DNA of 34,809 bases. Origin: a virus. Below, piece by piece: positions 8,501 to 16,900 of this stretch. The notes under the pieces are model-generated. The model saw nothing but the letters and a program-made list of their open reading frames with translations, was not told the DNA's origin and did no database searches. A program made the position numbers and the translations under genes. Location of the stretch: positions 1-34,809 of IMG/VR virus record IMGVR_UViG_3300046000_001897, one strand, 5' to 3'. How positions within the stretch are numbered: the stretch's first letter is position 1; each line of letters starts with the position of its first letter.

Positions 8501-10244
8501 AATAAAGAACATAGCTCTTAATCAGTGGGGTCAAATATATTCTTATGAGACAATAGATACAGGATATCAAAATCTAGTATCTGAAAACTCTAGTTTTGGA
8601 GTGGTTTTTGGAGGAGATACATTTATCAGCAAGTTCTCGTTTAAAACTAAACTACCATTCTTTATAGATAATAGAGTGGGGGCTCCTGATGATAGTGATA
8701 TATTCTATGATGAAATAGGTAATGTGGCCTATCCTAAATACTGGCACTCAGCCAGATCTATACTTAGTGACTATACAGCAACAAATACATCAACTTCTGC
8801 CACTGCAGAAATGAAAAATATTATTTCCTACAAGGCTCATAACTTTGACTGTCCAAATAGTCAAGCTATAGGTAGTCCTGGAAGAACCTTCTATGATGGA
8901 AGTTTCTATTTATTTGCCTATGGTATTCCTACATTCTATTGTGAAACAGCAGTGAATGTTGATCTTAGGCAAGCATTTAATAATAGAGAGGGAGATTTCT
9001 TCCCACACGTGAGTACAGGTATTCCTGATAGTTGGTTACAAGAAAGCTTTGTTCCTATTGTACAGGATAATACATATTATTACAACACTACATTCTCTAA
9101 GCAGAATAAAGAGAACTTCTTCTCACATCTGCCTATAGACTGGACAAGTCAACTTTGCTACACGAACTTTCCATTTAGAGCAATTTATTCTGAGAGGCAG
9201 CAAAGTTTTACAGACAATAGAGTTAATAGTTGGTTAATCTACCGTCCTATAAGCTTTTTTGATTTTCCACAAAACTACGGAAACTTAAATAGTTTAGATG
9301 GTATTCAAAATAGAGCGGTTCTTGCTAGATTTGATAATAAGTCATTACTTTATAACACACTTCTTACAGTAGAAACGAGTAATCCTCAAGCTGCTTATTT
9401 GGGAAATGATACATTATTTAGAAGTGCACCTCCAATAGATTTTGCAGAAACAGATCTTGGATATGTAGGAAGTCAGAATAAAATGCTTCTAAAGATTCCT
9501 CAAGGACAAATTACCATAGATGCTAAAAGAGGACAAGTGTTCCTGATAGCTGGAAACCAAGCTACGGATTTGTCAGCTTTTGGATCTGGACTTAATAGGT
9601 TCTTTACAGACCATTTGGCTTTTGAAATACTTAGGTATTTTCCAAATGTTCCTACAGATAACCATTTTAATGCAATAGGGCTACATGGTGTATATGATAG
9701 TAAGTATGATAGAGTTATCATATCTAAGCTTGACTATATTCCAAATAGCCCAGATGTTAAATATGATTCTACAGCAAACGATTTTTACATAGATAAAGTT
9801 TATGGTGATTTAATTATAAAACAAGTTGTTTATTTAACAGATCTTGAATATTTTTGTAACAAGTCTTGGACACTCTCATTTAACTTTAACACAAAGAGTT
9901 GGGTAAGTTTTCACAGCTATATTCCAAATTGGTATGTTGGTGAAAACAATTTCTTCTATTCTGGATTAAATGGAGGTTGTGACCTAGAAGCTATAGCTGC
10001 TGAAGAAGTACCAACACCTTCTACAACATCTACATCCACCACCATAATTCCTCCAGAACCCCTTTGTCAACTAGTGGGAACTGCAGTAAGGTTGGGTGAT
10101 TGTGAATTAGATGGTGTTGCAGAAAGAACAGAAGACTGTTCTCTTGCTGGGTACACTGAATCGTTTGTTACAACAACTACCACTACTACTACCGAAGTAC
10201 CAATAACTACAACAACAACTACATCTGCTGCACTTCTTCCTTAA
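5520..10244 (+). CDS. Tail stabilisation ('muzzle') protein, main body
   Basis: A 1574-residue protein. The N-terminus (GLNLDQTVNQIEKGKLTYAL near 29-48, then beta-propeller-like strands) and the block before residue 1496 (KSWTLSFNFN, KSWVSFHSYIPNW) match crAss-like stabilisation proteins, related in role to P22 gp10 / T7 gp12. It would form the long nozzle below the tail hub. From residue 1497 the sequence changes. A Ser/Thr/Pro stretch is followed by three 12-residue Cys-led repeats (1516-1551), Thr tracts at 1551-1558 and 1563-1568, and then a stop. The C-terminal domain that normally follows SFHS...NW appears to be encoded separately at 10881-11753. No transmembrane segment is visible. Confidence 0.8.
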   Translation: MADELEQIKSILGGGKSNINQEYNNATAGLNLDQTVNQIEKGKLTYALNAAVENFDASSVNYQNEPGNELCLNFPEEYHLIGEHFINEQNKHIFFLTNPNTGASEIGYMDNNDCIYHTYISGNCLNFNIDNPIHKAVHKITNCTTEIYWTDGLNPRRYLNIEDVASAYFIKPGTDVCDNETIPQLDCNKLKIQPNFTIPQLNVVDVVNGGNLTAGTYQFAIQYSNAVGDGYTSYYSVTNPTPIAITTITTAEFNYAVGRSIVLNVNNIDVTGYFNYYNLAVIKTVNDITSVELVGTYFIDDNYNQITYSGQNQTQIRLTANDIFEKFPYYEIAQDLTAVQDILVWDNITSIDRINYQQIANKIQLNWQTYKLSADENYSDPIVATNLRGYLRDEIYAFEIVFLLDNGKQTDGFHIPGRIKNFNEFSEPDVPDTNPDFIGEPEYVSGGVGYSPYWKIYNTASVIGAASGSNINNATPYEFGEFAYWESTDVYPCNVDVWGDLANTPIRHHKFPDVLVSPIFESGTPIIDFDGTYVGLKMANAAIYPIGVSLNISQVYQYIISSDLTQDQKDSIVGFKIVRGNRSTNTSIIAKGILRNLGEYEREGTSYYFPNYPYNDLRTDPFLLKENNAFDAVCREYQVTITAVTTIVTYYSCDTGLQVNVAATIGEILNICSTNFPTFSTSGDGTVTATNYGVYKLCTKAGAAGNRFSYHSPTSSEPTVIWVSGDFFAPNCETVSSITEPVQVGGSGRYTIKLLYKQTGTLNCTVSVDQLDAFNNVKSPYRFVFNSPETSFGKPFLGNILKLENAIYGGGSAHFVQVTKNAMYKLLTKEAQQDALKSSEAIANITNPFNSTAMFTAYQAYLQIYINGITRRNYAKSYNSIAKYNYWAPIDNNIGVKQRDLQLQQYLIPGVQNVGDDLNINNFNRESSVYLKTIDTREGNAVSSLPYPSNTPSLLIGGLTPAIEDKSRYTISERGNCLQPENEFDITTVTYYGAIKNIALNQWGQIYSYETIDTGYQNLVSENSSFGVVFGGDTFISKFSFKTKLPFFIDNRVGAPDDSDIFYDEIGNVAYPKYWHSARSILSDYTATNTSTSATAEMKNIISYKAHNFDCPNSQAIGSPGRTFYDGSFYLFAYGIPTFYCETAVNVDLRQAFNNREGDFFPHVSTGIPDSWLQESFVPIVQDNTYYYNTTFSKQNKENFFSHLPIDWTSQLCYTNFPFRAIYSERQQSFTDNRVNSWLIYRPISFFDFPQNYGNLNSLDGIQNRAVLARFDNKSLLYNTLLTVETSNPQAAYLGNDTLFRSAPPIDFAETDLGYVGSQNKMLLKIPQGQITIDAKRGQVFLIAGNQATDLSAFGSGLNRFFTDHLAFEILRYFPNVPTDNHFNAIGLHGVYDSKYDRVIISKLDYIPNSPDVKYDSTANDFYIDKVYGDLIIKQVVYLTDLEYFCNKSWTLSFNFNTKSWVSFHSYIPNWYVGENNFFYSGLNGGCDLEAIAAEEVPTPSTTSTSTTIIPPEPLCQLVGTAVRLGDCELDGVAERTEDCSLAGYTESFVTTTTTTTTEVPITTTTTTSAALLP
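10065..10172 (+). repeat. Three 12-residue Cys-led tandem protein repeats
   Basis: Within the muzzle C-terminus, residues 1516-1551 form three consecutive units: CQLVGTAVRLGD, CELDGVAERTED and CSLAGYTESFVT. The shared pattern is C-x-L-x-G-x-A/T. The third unit is more diverged and runs into the Thr tract. The units are similar as protein but not identical as DNA, so this is an old or selected repeat and not a recent slippage product. Confidence 0.7.
10170..10223 (+). repeat. Poly-Thr codon tracts at the muzzle C-terminus
   Basis: Eight Thr codons, a four-residue EVPI break and six more Thr codons form an ACA/ACT/ACC low-complexity tract, followed by SAALLP and the stop. A related tract lies at 10490-10543 in the next gene. 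These tracts encode flexible, potentially glycosylated linkers, and their near-repetitive DNA could promote slippage or recombination. Confidence 0.85.
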
Positions 10245-10261
10245 TTTTATAAATTTAATAT

Positions 10262-10870
10262 ATGGCACAAACAGTAACAATAACATTAACCATAGCTGGA
10301 TTAGATACAGGTCCCTTTGATTTGTATTCTGATGCAGATGGATATGTGGCACCTTTTGAAACAGGTGTTTTGAAAGCTCTATTAGTGGCAGGATACACAT
10401 CTATATTGGTTCCTGATGCAGCTACAATAATTCGTGTAGACTCTACAGGAGTTTGTACAAACTTTATAGATTTACCAATAGATGTAGTTACTCCAACTAC
10501 CACCACCACTAGTACTAGTAGTACAACAACAACCACAACAACAGCATCGCTTGCTCCATTGTTTGTTTATGCTAAATCTATAAATACTGCTGGTGATATT
10601 CAGTATAGCATAAATGCTGGATCTGACGTATTTTTAGCTAATATAAGTGGAATAAACTGTGATTATGTAAATCAAATTACTGGTTTGGTTGGTGGGGATG
10701 TTATAACATTCACTGAAGTTTCTGGAAAAATGATTGATGGAAACAATGGATTTAATGCAGGTTGTCCAAATACTACCCCTGTTCCTAACTGTAACCATGT
10801 TATAACAGTGTCTAGTGGACCAAACTTTGTATATTTAACTGTGGATGGCAGCTCACCGTGTACTCCATAA
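10262..10870 (+). CDS. Two-domain tail appendage protein with poly-Thr linker
   Basis: A 202-residue protein. Residues 1-75 are a beta-rich domain that resembles the first 73 residues of the next gene (VTITL...AG...GPFDLYSD, ending in a Cys and an IP-like strand). Residues 77-94 are a Thr/Ser linker. Residues 100-202 form a second beta-rich domain with four cysteines (INCDY, AGCPN, PNCNH, SPCTP), perhaps Ig-like. There is no signal peptide. It lies between the two parts of the muzzle, so it may be a muzzle decoration or adhesin module. I do not recognise a named family; the domain duplication and linker are read directly from the sequence. Confidence 0.6.
   Translation: MAQTVTITLTIAGLDTGPFDLYSDADGYVAPFETGVLKALLVAGYTSILVPDAATIIRVDSTGVCTNFIDLPIDVVTPTTTTTSTSSTTTTTTTASLAPLFVYAKSINTAGDIQYSINAGSDVFLANISGINCDYVNQITGLVGGDVITFTEVSGKMIDGNNGFNAGCPNTTPVPNCNHVITVSSGPNFVYLTVDGSSPCTP
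10490..10543 (+). repeat. Thr/Ser-codon linker tract inside the appendage gene
   Basis: Residues 77-94 of the 202-residue protein are almost all Thr or Ser, built from ACA/ACC/ACT/AGT codons, and are followed by ASLAP. The tract mirrors the muzzle's terminal TTTTTT-SAALLP but continues into a further domain. Confidence 0.85.
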
Positions 10871-10880
10871 AAATAAATAA

Positions 10881-11753
10881 ATGGCTAAGACAATTGTTGT
10901 ACGAATAAAAAAAGCAGGAAGTAGACTGGGAACATTTTCTATATCTGACGATAGAGGAAATGTCCTTGCTACAGATGTGTCTAAGGCTACGCTCATTTCT
11001 GGGCTAGCTCTTAGCATAGGGGATGACGTGAAGGTGATTGTTTTGACATCTGTAGGAATAAATTGCTGCAGTAAAACTTGGAACATTCCTGTAACAACAA
11101 TAACAATTGAGGAACTTGCAGCCATTCAATATCAAGAAAAGAACACAGCATCTCTTTGGAGGCATCTTACTAATCCTGTTATATATAATACATACTATGG
11201 CTGTATTAAACCATATATTATAGAATATCCATTCTCATATCAATTCAATGATGAAATTCTTCAGAATGTAAAAGATTACACAAGGGCATATAAATATCTT
11301 CCAAGTGTAAAAGGTGTGTTTGATGATAGTAGAAAAATAGAAATAGACAACGAATGGTTTAATAAAGCAGTGTTATATAATGGGCAACAGAGTTCTGGAG
11401 TGCTTGAACTTGTTCCAAAACCAATGAACAACCTAAAGGACTACTTGAAGTATCCTATATATAACGTTGATAGTAAGACAATTACATTTACCAAGAGTGA
11501 TAACTTCTATCAATACAATACATTCTGGGGATTAGTAAAAAGTAAACAAGTGCCTTTATTTGTTAACACTTGCGAAACTATGTCTATTGATAAGATAGTG
11601 AACCAAGAGAATATGGATTATGGCAAGAGATCATTTAAGAAGGAACCTTTAAGAGCTAAATATTTAAAGGTGAGACACATATTGGATAACAAAGATGACG
11701 TACATTTGGTAAGTCAATTCATCACCACCCCTGCTCAAATTTCTTACAAATAA
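10881..11753 (+). CDS. Muzzle C-terminal domain fused to a duplicated beta domain
   Basis: A 290-residue protein. Residues 1-73 repeat the N-terminal domain of the upstream 202-residue protein (AKTIVVRI..AG..GTF, closing with a Cys-Cys and NIPV). Residues 85-290 match what I recognise as the C-terminal part of crAss-like stabilisation proteins. The segments are YPFSYQFNDEILQNV, FNKAVLYNGQQSSGVLEL, YPIYNVDSKTI, FYQYNTFWG, and a closing LKVRHILDNKDDVHL. The domain normally ends a single long muzzle chain, so here it would join the 1574-residue body as a separate subunit. The start follows an A-rich leader 10 nt after the previous stop, and the stop overlaps the next ATG by one base. Confidence 0.72.
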   Translation: MAKTIVVRIKKAGSRLGTFSISDDRGNVLATDVSKATLISGLALSIGDDVKVIVLTSVGINCCSKTWNIPVTTITIEELAAIQYQEKNTASLWRHLTNPVIYNTYYGCIKPYIIEYPFSYQFNDEILQNVKDYTRAYKYLPSVKGVFDDSRKIEIDNEWFNKAVLYNGQQSSGVLELVPKPMNNLKDYLKYPIYNVDSKTITFTKSDNFYQYNTFWGLVKSKQVPLFVNTCETMSIDKIVNQENMDYGKRSFKKEPLRAKYLKVRHILDNKDDVHLVSQFITTPAQISYK

Positions 11754-13888
11754 TGGCAAATAAGATTACATGCCCTAATTGCGGACACTCATGGGATAAA
11801 TCAACGTCCACAGCTAAAGATGCACACGTGTGTCACATCTGTGGTAAGGGTAATGTTAATATGAAAAACGGTGGATGGCTGGATAAATATGAAGCCCCAG
11901 AAGCACAGAATGGTAAAGAATTAACACCAAAAGAATTTACATTACAATATATTAATTCACCTAAATATAGAGAAAGACTTACAAAAAGTGAGTATGGAGA
12001 CATTGATGCTGAGATAAAGAGAAGATATGATAATGTAAAAAATACAAATAATATCATAACTCAATCAGGTCCTTCTGGTGTTTTGGATTCTTTTAAAGGA
12101 TTTGTATTTAATAAACCTTATAATCCTACAGGAGGATCAAATGCTTCAAGTAAAAATACAATTTTTTACGACCCAACAGAAGCAAAAAAAATTGGATCTA
12201 CAAAAGATGAAACATTATCTCATGAGTTTTCTCATAAAGAAACAATGGGGGACAATGATGGTACAATCTTTTTAAACAATAGAGACATTAAAGAACTTAC
12301 AGGAAGACTTAATCCAGGAGCTAAAAAAACGATGCATGATGCTAGAGCTGATGAGAACAAGGCTGACATGAATGCTGTAAGATATTGGTTATATAATAAT
12401 GGTGTAGATGTTTTTAATAAAGATCTTACACCAGAAGATTTAAAGAAGGCTAAAGCTTCTGGAAAATTTACTAGTAATAGATTGTTTAAAAATTATAAAT
12501 CAGATGAAGATTTATTATGGTTATTAAATAATGTAGCTAAAAATAAATCAAATCAAGAAGTACGTATAGCACAGAACGGTATAGAGGGAACAATGGGTGG
12601 ATTGACAGATGTAGGATTTAATTATAATGGTGCATGGGGAGGTCCTTCTATGGCTATGGGTGGAAGTCTTCCAGGATCTGTAGGATTCACATACGCACGT
12701 ATACAGGGGTCTGCTCCTGCCAATGGTAAGTATACCAAGAAGACAAAAGCTAGTGCTCAGAATGGGGCTGAAATGTCTTTCTATCAGAATGGATTAGATT
12801 GGAAACCAAGGAATATTAGTAGGGATGGTGCATGGTTGGATAAGTATGACGATATTCCTAAAGCTCAAATGGGAACAATGACAACACCTCTTGATTTCTC
12901 TAAACCAATAGGAACGTTAGAAGGTGTTTCAGAAGTGATGTCTGCTCCTGCTAGAACAGCAACATACCTACTTACAGGAAAGTATCAAGATCCTTCTCAA
13001 GCTCTTGGTATTAAAAATCCTTGGGGGGCACTTGCTGCAGACATGGTTCTTGATCCTGTTAATTTAATAGGAGCAGGAGTTGCTACAAAAGCTGCTAAAG
13101 CTACAAAAGCTGCAACCAAAGCTTTAAATCCTATGAAAAAAGCTATTGATAAAGCTGTTGTTTATAGTTCAGAATTACAGTATCATCCCAGTTTTGAAGA
13201 AGCATTGGATAAAGGTTATCTACAGGCTGTAAAAAATATGGATAAACTTTCTGAAACTAACAAAGCTTTAGCTAATAATCCTTGGAAATTTTTACCTGAT
13301 GAAATAAAAAAATATAAAATACAGAATGATTTAGATGAACAAATGAGAACTATTCATGAGATTCATCCTGAAACTATAACAAGTTTACAAGAATTAAAAC
13401 CAGAATCTGTTTTATTTGATAATATGTCAAAAAGAACGTTAGAAAATTTTGCAGGTGATGTAACTTCTGGAACTAATTGGAGTAGTGGAATAAATAAGTA
13501 TTTTAGTAAATTGGATATGTCTAAATTTAAAAACGAAGAAGAGTTTTTAAAAGATGTAAGAAAAAAAGAGTATCAAGAATTCTTAAAGAAACATCCTAAA
13601 GATTATAAATTTTCTATGACAGATTTAATTTCTCTTCCTAAAAATAAACAAGGTGGAGAAATAACTAAAGACGACATGGGCTATTGGAATCCAGACAACT
13701 GGGGAGAGCCTGTAGAAATAGGAAGCAACAATATAACAATGCAAGGAGTGTATGAACCTCTCCTTGGCATATCTGATGAAGGAGATACAAAGATGATGTA
13801 TCCTGGGAAAGATTATAAGTTCAAGGGTAAGAAAGTGAGAGAATACCCTATAAGTAAAAATGGTGGTTGGTTAGATAAATATAAATAA
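11753..13888 (+). CDS. Cargo-type protein with zinc ribbon and HExxH metallopeptidase domain
   Basis: A 711-residue protein starting within the preceding stop. Residues 7-30 form a CxxC...CxxC zinc ribbon. Residues 150-265 contain HEFSH (157-161) and ENKAD (201-205), the pattern of a zincin whose third ligand is a downstream Glu or Asp. The following NAVRYWLY and LLWLLNNVA segments match a peptidase-like domain I associate with crAss-like cargo proteins. Residues 425-455 are hydrophobic and Ala-rich and could touch a membrane. GGWLDKY or GAWLDKY occurs at about 40-46, 359-365 and 704-710, and AQxG occurs at 51, 273, 335 and 371. Likely role: an ejected virion protein acting on cell envelope or capsid proteins. 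Residues 470-655 are markedly AT-rich in coding DNA. Confidence 0.68.
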   Translation: MANKITCPNCGHSWDKSTSTAKDAHVCHICGKGNVNMKNGGWLDKYEAPEAQNGKELTPKEFTLQYINSPKYRERLTKSEYGDIDAEIKRRYDNVKNTNNIITQSGPSGVLDSFKGFVFNKPYNPTGGSNASSKNTIFYDPTEAKKIGSTKDETLSHEFSHKETMGDNDGTIFLNNRDIKELTGRLNPGAKKTMHDARADENKADMNAVRYWLYNNGVDVFNKDLTPEDLKKAKASGKFTSNRLFKNYKSDEDLLWLLNNVAKNKSNQEVRIAQNGIEGTMGGLTDVGFNYNGAWGGPSMAMGGSLPGSVGFTYARIQGSAPANGKYTKKTKASAQNGAEMSFYQNGLDWKPRNISRDGAWLDKYDDIPKAQMGTMTTPLDFSKPIGTLEGVSEVMSAPARTATYLLTGKYQDPSQALGIKNPWGALAADMVLDPVNLIGAGVATKAAKATKAATKALNPMKKAIDKAVVYSSELQYHPSFEEALDKGYLQAVKNMDKLSETNKALANNPWKFLPDEIKKYKIQNDLDEQMRTIHEIHPETITSLQELKPESVLFDNMSKRTLENFAGDVTSGTNWSSGINKYFSKLDMSKFKNEEEFLKDVRKKEYQEFLKKHPKDYKFSMTDLISLPKNKQGGEITKDDMGYWNPDNWGEPVEIGSNNITMQGVYEPLLGISDEGDTKMMYPGKDYKFKGKKVREYPISKNGGWLDKYK

Positions 13889-13909
13889 AAACCTGTATAA
13901 CAATACATT

Positions 13910-16900
13910 ATGAAAAAAGACATTCTAAAAATTGCTGGTGTTAAGTCTGAAAAGGAATTCTACAAGAAATATCCTACAGAGGAAGCGTTTAAAAAAGCTT
14001 TTCCAAAAGAGTATAAGAAAGCTGCTATGGGTGCTTCCATGGTGAAAAAGCAATTAGACCAGCTCACTGATTTTGGTAATCCTCCACAAGCTCAAGTTGG
14101 AGCATTTATTGGTGGTGAACAATCATCTTATCAACCAGTAAACTATGCAGATGTTTCTGATCAAGTGGATTATTCTGTAACAGGAGTGAATCGTCAAATG
14201 AGAATGGATCAAGACAATCTTGCATCTCAACAACAAGTTGCTGAGAACACCAAGAAGAAGGGTGGAATAATGGGATCAATTGGAGACATTGCTAGTATGG
14301 CAGAATCTCTAAGATATGGTGGTGGTGTTCGTAAAGCTCAGTTTGGAGATTATATGAAGCAATTTGGACCACAGGTAGCATCGTACGATAAAGGTATGAT
14401 TCAATCTCCTACAGGACAAGTTAGTATGCAACAAACAGAAGGTCTAGGGTTTAAATCTGATGGAAGTAACTATGGAATGAATAAGCTTTCTTTAGGCATG
14501 CAGAATTTTGGAAAAGACATTGGTGCAGGATATGATAAACTTGATGCAGGTCTTGGAAAGGTTGGTGGTGTGCAGGGTGCTATGAGCATTGGTACTGATT
14601 TGATTGAAGGCTTTCAGCAACTTAAACAAGAAAAGAATCAACAGAAACAAGCAAACCAATCTTTTCAGTTAAGTGGATTAACAAGACAAGCAGCAGAACT
14701 CACTCCAGATATAGCTCAACGCAAATATACTAGACCTGAGGATATGGCATTTGGTACACAAGAGATGGGTCAATCGTATGGTGCAGGAACAAACTTCTTA
14801 GCAGCAAATGGTGCTATGGTTGGTGGTAATCCAACAGAAATACAAAACATGTACAATCCTGGAGACATCTATTCTGATATGGGATATGAGCCTCTTAGTG
14901 ATAGTGAAATAGTTAAACAATACAGAAGAGGTGGATTTATTAGAAAAGCTCAGCTTGGTGGTGGGGTGGATAAAATGGCAGGAAATCTTGGAGGTAGTCT
15001 AGGAAGTTTGATTGGTGGAGGTAAAGGAAGACCAACAGCTGGTGGTAAAATAGGAAGCACTATTGGGTCTACAGTGGGTAAATTCATTCCTATCCCTGGA
15101 GCATCTGCAGTTCTTGGTGCTGTTGGAGGTCTTGTAGGTGGTGCGTTTGGTGGAAAGAGCGCAAAGAAAACAGCAGCTTGGGAAACTGGAACAGAGCAAA
15201 ACCTTGCAGGTCAAAAATTTACAGCAGGGGTGAGAGGTATACAAGGGCAGAATACATCAGTTATGGAAGATGGTGGATGGGTTAGTCATGATTGGCAGCC
15301 ACAGGTGATAACACAATTTGGTGGATATGATATGAAGGATCTTCTTAGAGATGATCCAACAATGGATACATTAAGGGCTGGTGGTCATCTTAAAAATTAC
15401 ACTGCTCCTAGTGCAAGAGCTATGTCTACAGAAAGACCTGACTATTTTGCTATGGGTGGTCAATTAAAGACTACATGGGGTGGTGATGCTGAAACAATCT
15501 CACAAAATCCATATCTCCCAGGAACAGGAGAAACTGTTATGTTCAGAGGACAATCTCATGATGAGTCTGATGGAAATGGAAACACAGGAATAGGTGTTAA
15601 ATATGGTCAAGGGGCTCGAGATAGCTATACAGACTATGCTGAATATGGAACAAATCAAGCTGATGCTGATGTTGAGGTGGAAAGAAATGAGCCTGCTACA
15701 GAACTTCTTGATGGAGAAACAGGGGACACTAGTCTTGTTGTATATGGTAATATGAAGATTCCTTCCTATGGTGTGAGTGAGCTTGGTGATCCAAAAGCTA
15801 AGGGTAAGAAGTTTAAATCTTATGCTAATGATTTGAGCAAGCAAGAAGCAAAATATAACAAAACTGTAGAGAAAGGAACTAAACTAATAGATTCTGTAGA
15901 TGGAGATAATCCTTTTGACCTACTTAAGTTGAATTCTGGTAAAGCAATGGTGATGGGAGCTAATGAATCACTGAAAGGACTTGCTATTCAAAAGCAACGT
16001 CTTGCAGGTATACAGAATGCTATTCTAGATACAGCAGAAGAAATGGGTCTAGAAAGTGATGATCTTGCTAATGGTAAGATTAAACCTATGAAAAATTCAG
16101 ATATGGCTAAGTTTGGAGCTAAGCTTGACACAGCGCAAAAAGGTAAAAAGCTTTCTGCCAAATTGGACAGACCATCATTTATGGATCCTATTTCTTTTCC
16201 TAAACCTTCTCTAGGATATACACCAATGGGATTAACTGATTCTAGAGCTGAGGGAGCTATTCCAGAGTCTGTATATGAAACTACAGGCCAAGATAGATAT
16301 TATGATATGTTACCTCCAAGAGTTAAACCTATGTATGGAACTCCTATTGATTCAATACCAGCAGTTGATCAATCAACAACTGGTGAGAAGAAAGATAAAT
16401 TTGACTTGGCAGATGTTTTAAGGCAAGCTCAACCATATCTAATTCCAAGTAACCAAGAAGATTTTGATTATGGTTCAATTAATCCTGAATTAAACGCATT
16501 AGCTCAGAATCAATTAGAACCTGTACAAGCACAGACATTCCAACCCCTATTAGAACAACCATATAGTGTTTCTCTACAAGACCAGTTAAATGCTAACCAG
16601 GCTGACTTCAATGCTTTACAAAGGCAAGTGGGATATAACCCAGCAGCTCTTTCACAATTAGCTGCTCAGAAATATTCTGCTAATTCTGCTGTCCTTGGAC
16701 AACAATCTAGAATTAACCAAGAGATGCAAATGGGTGCATTTAATAGAAACAGAGGACTGTTGAACGAAGCCACCCTTAAAAACTTTGATATTCTAGATAG
16801 ACAATATACAAGACAATCTGAAGCTAAATCTAAAACAAAGGAACAAACACAGGCAGCTCTTACTTCAATAGCTGACAAAATAGCTAAACATAAGCTAGAT

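Noticed and set aside
10225-10262. Programmed frameshift joining the muzzle to the next ORF
   Set aside because: The two frames are separated by a stop and a 17-nt gap with a normal ATG and an A/T-rich leader, and I see no slippery heptamer at the junction.
10107-10536. Antisense ORFs opposite the poly-Thr tracts
   Set aside because: They are made largely of Val/Ser/Cys runs that mirror ACN repeats, which is an artefact of the repetitive sense strand.
10170-10543. Possible CRISPR or DNA tandem-repeat array
   Set aside because: The repeats are Thr codons within reading frames, with no fixed-length repeats or unique spacers.
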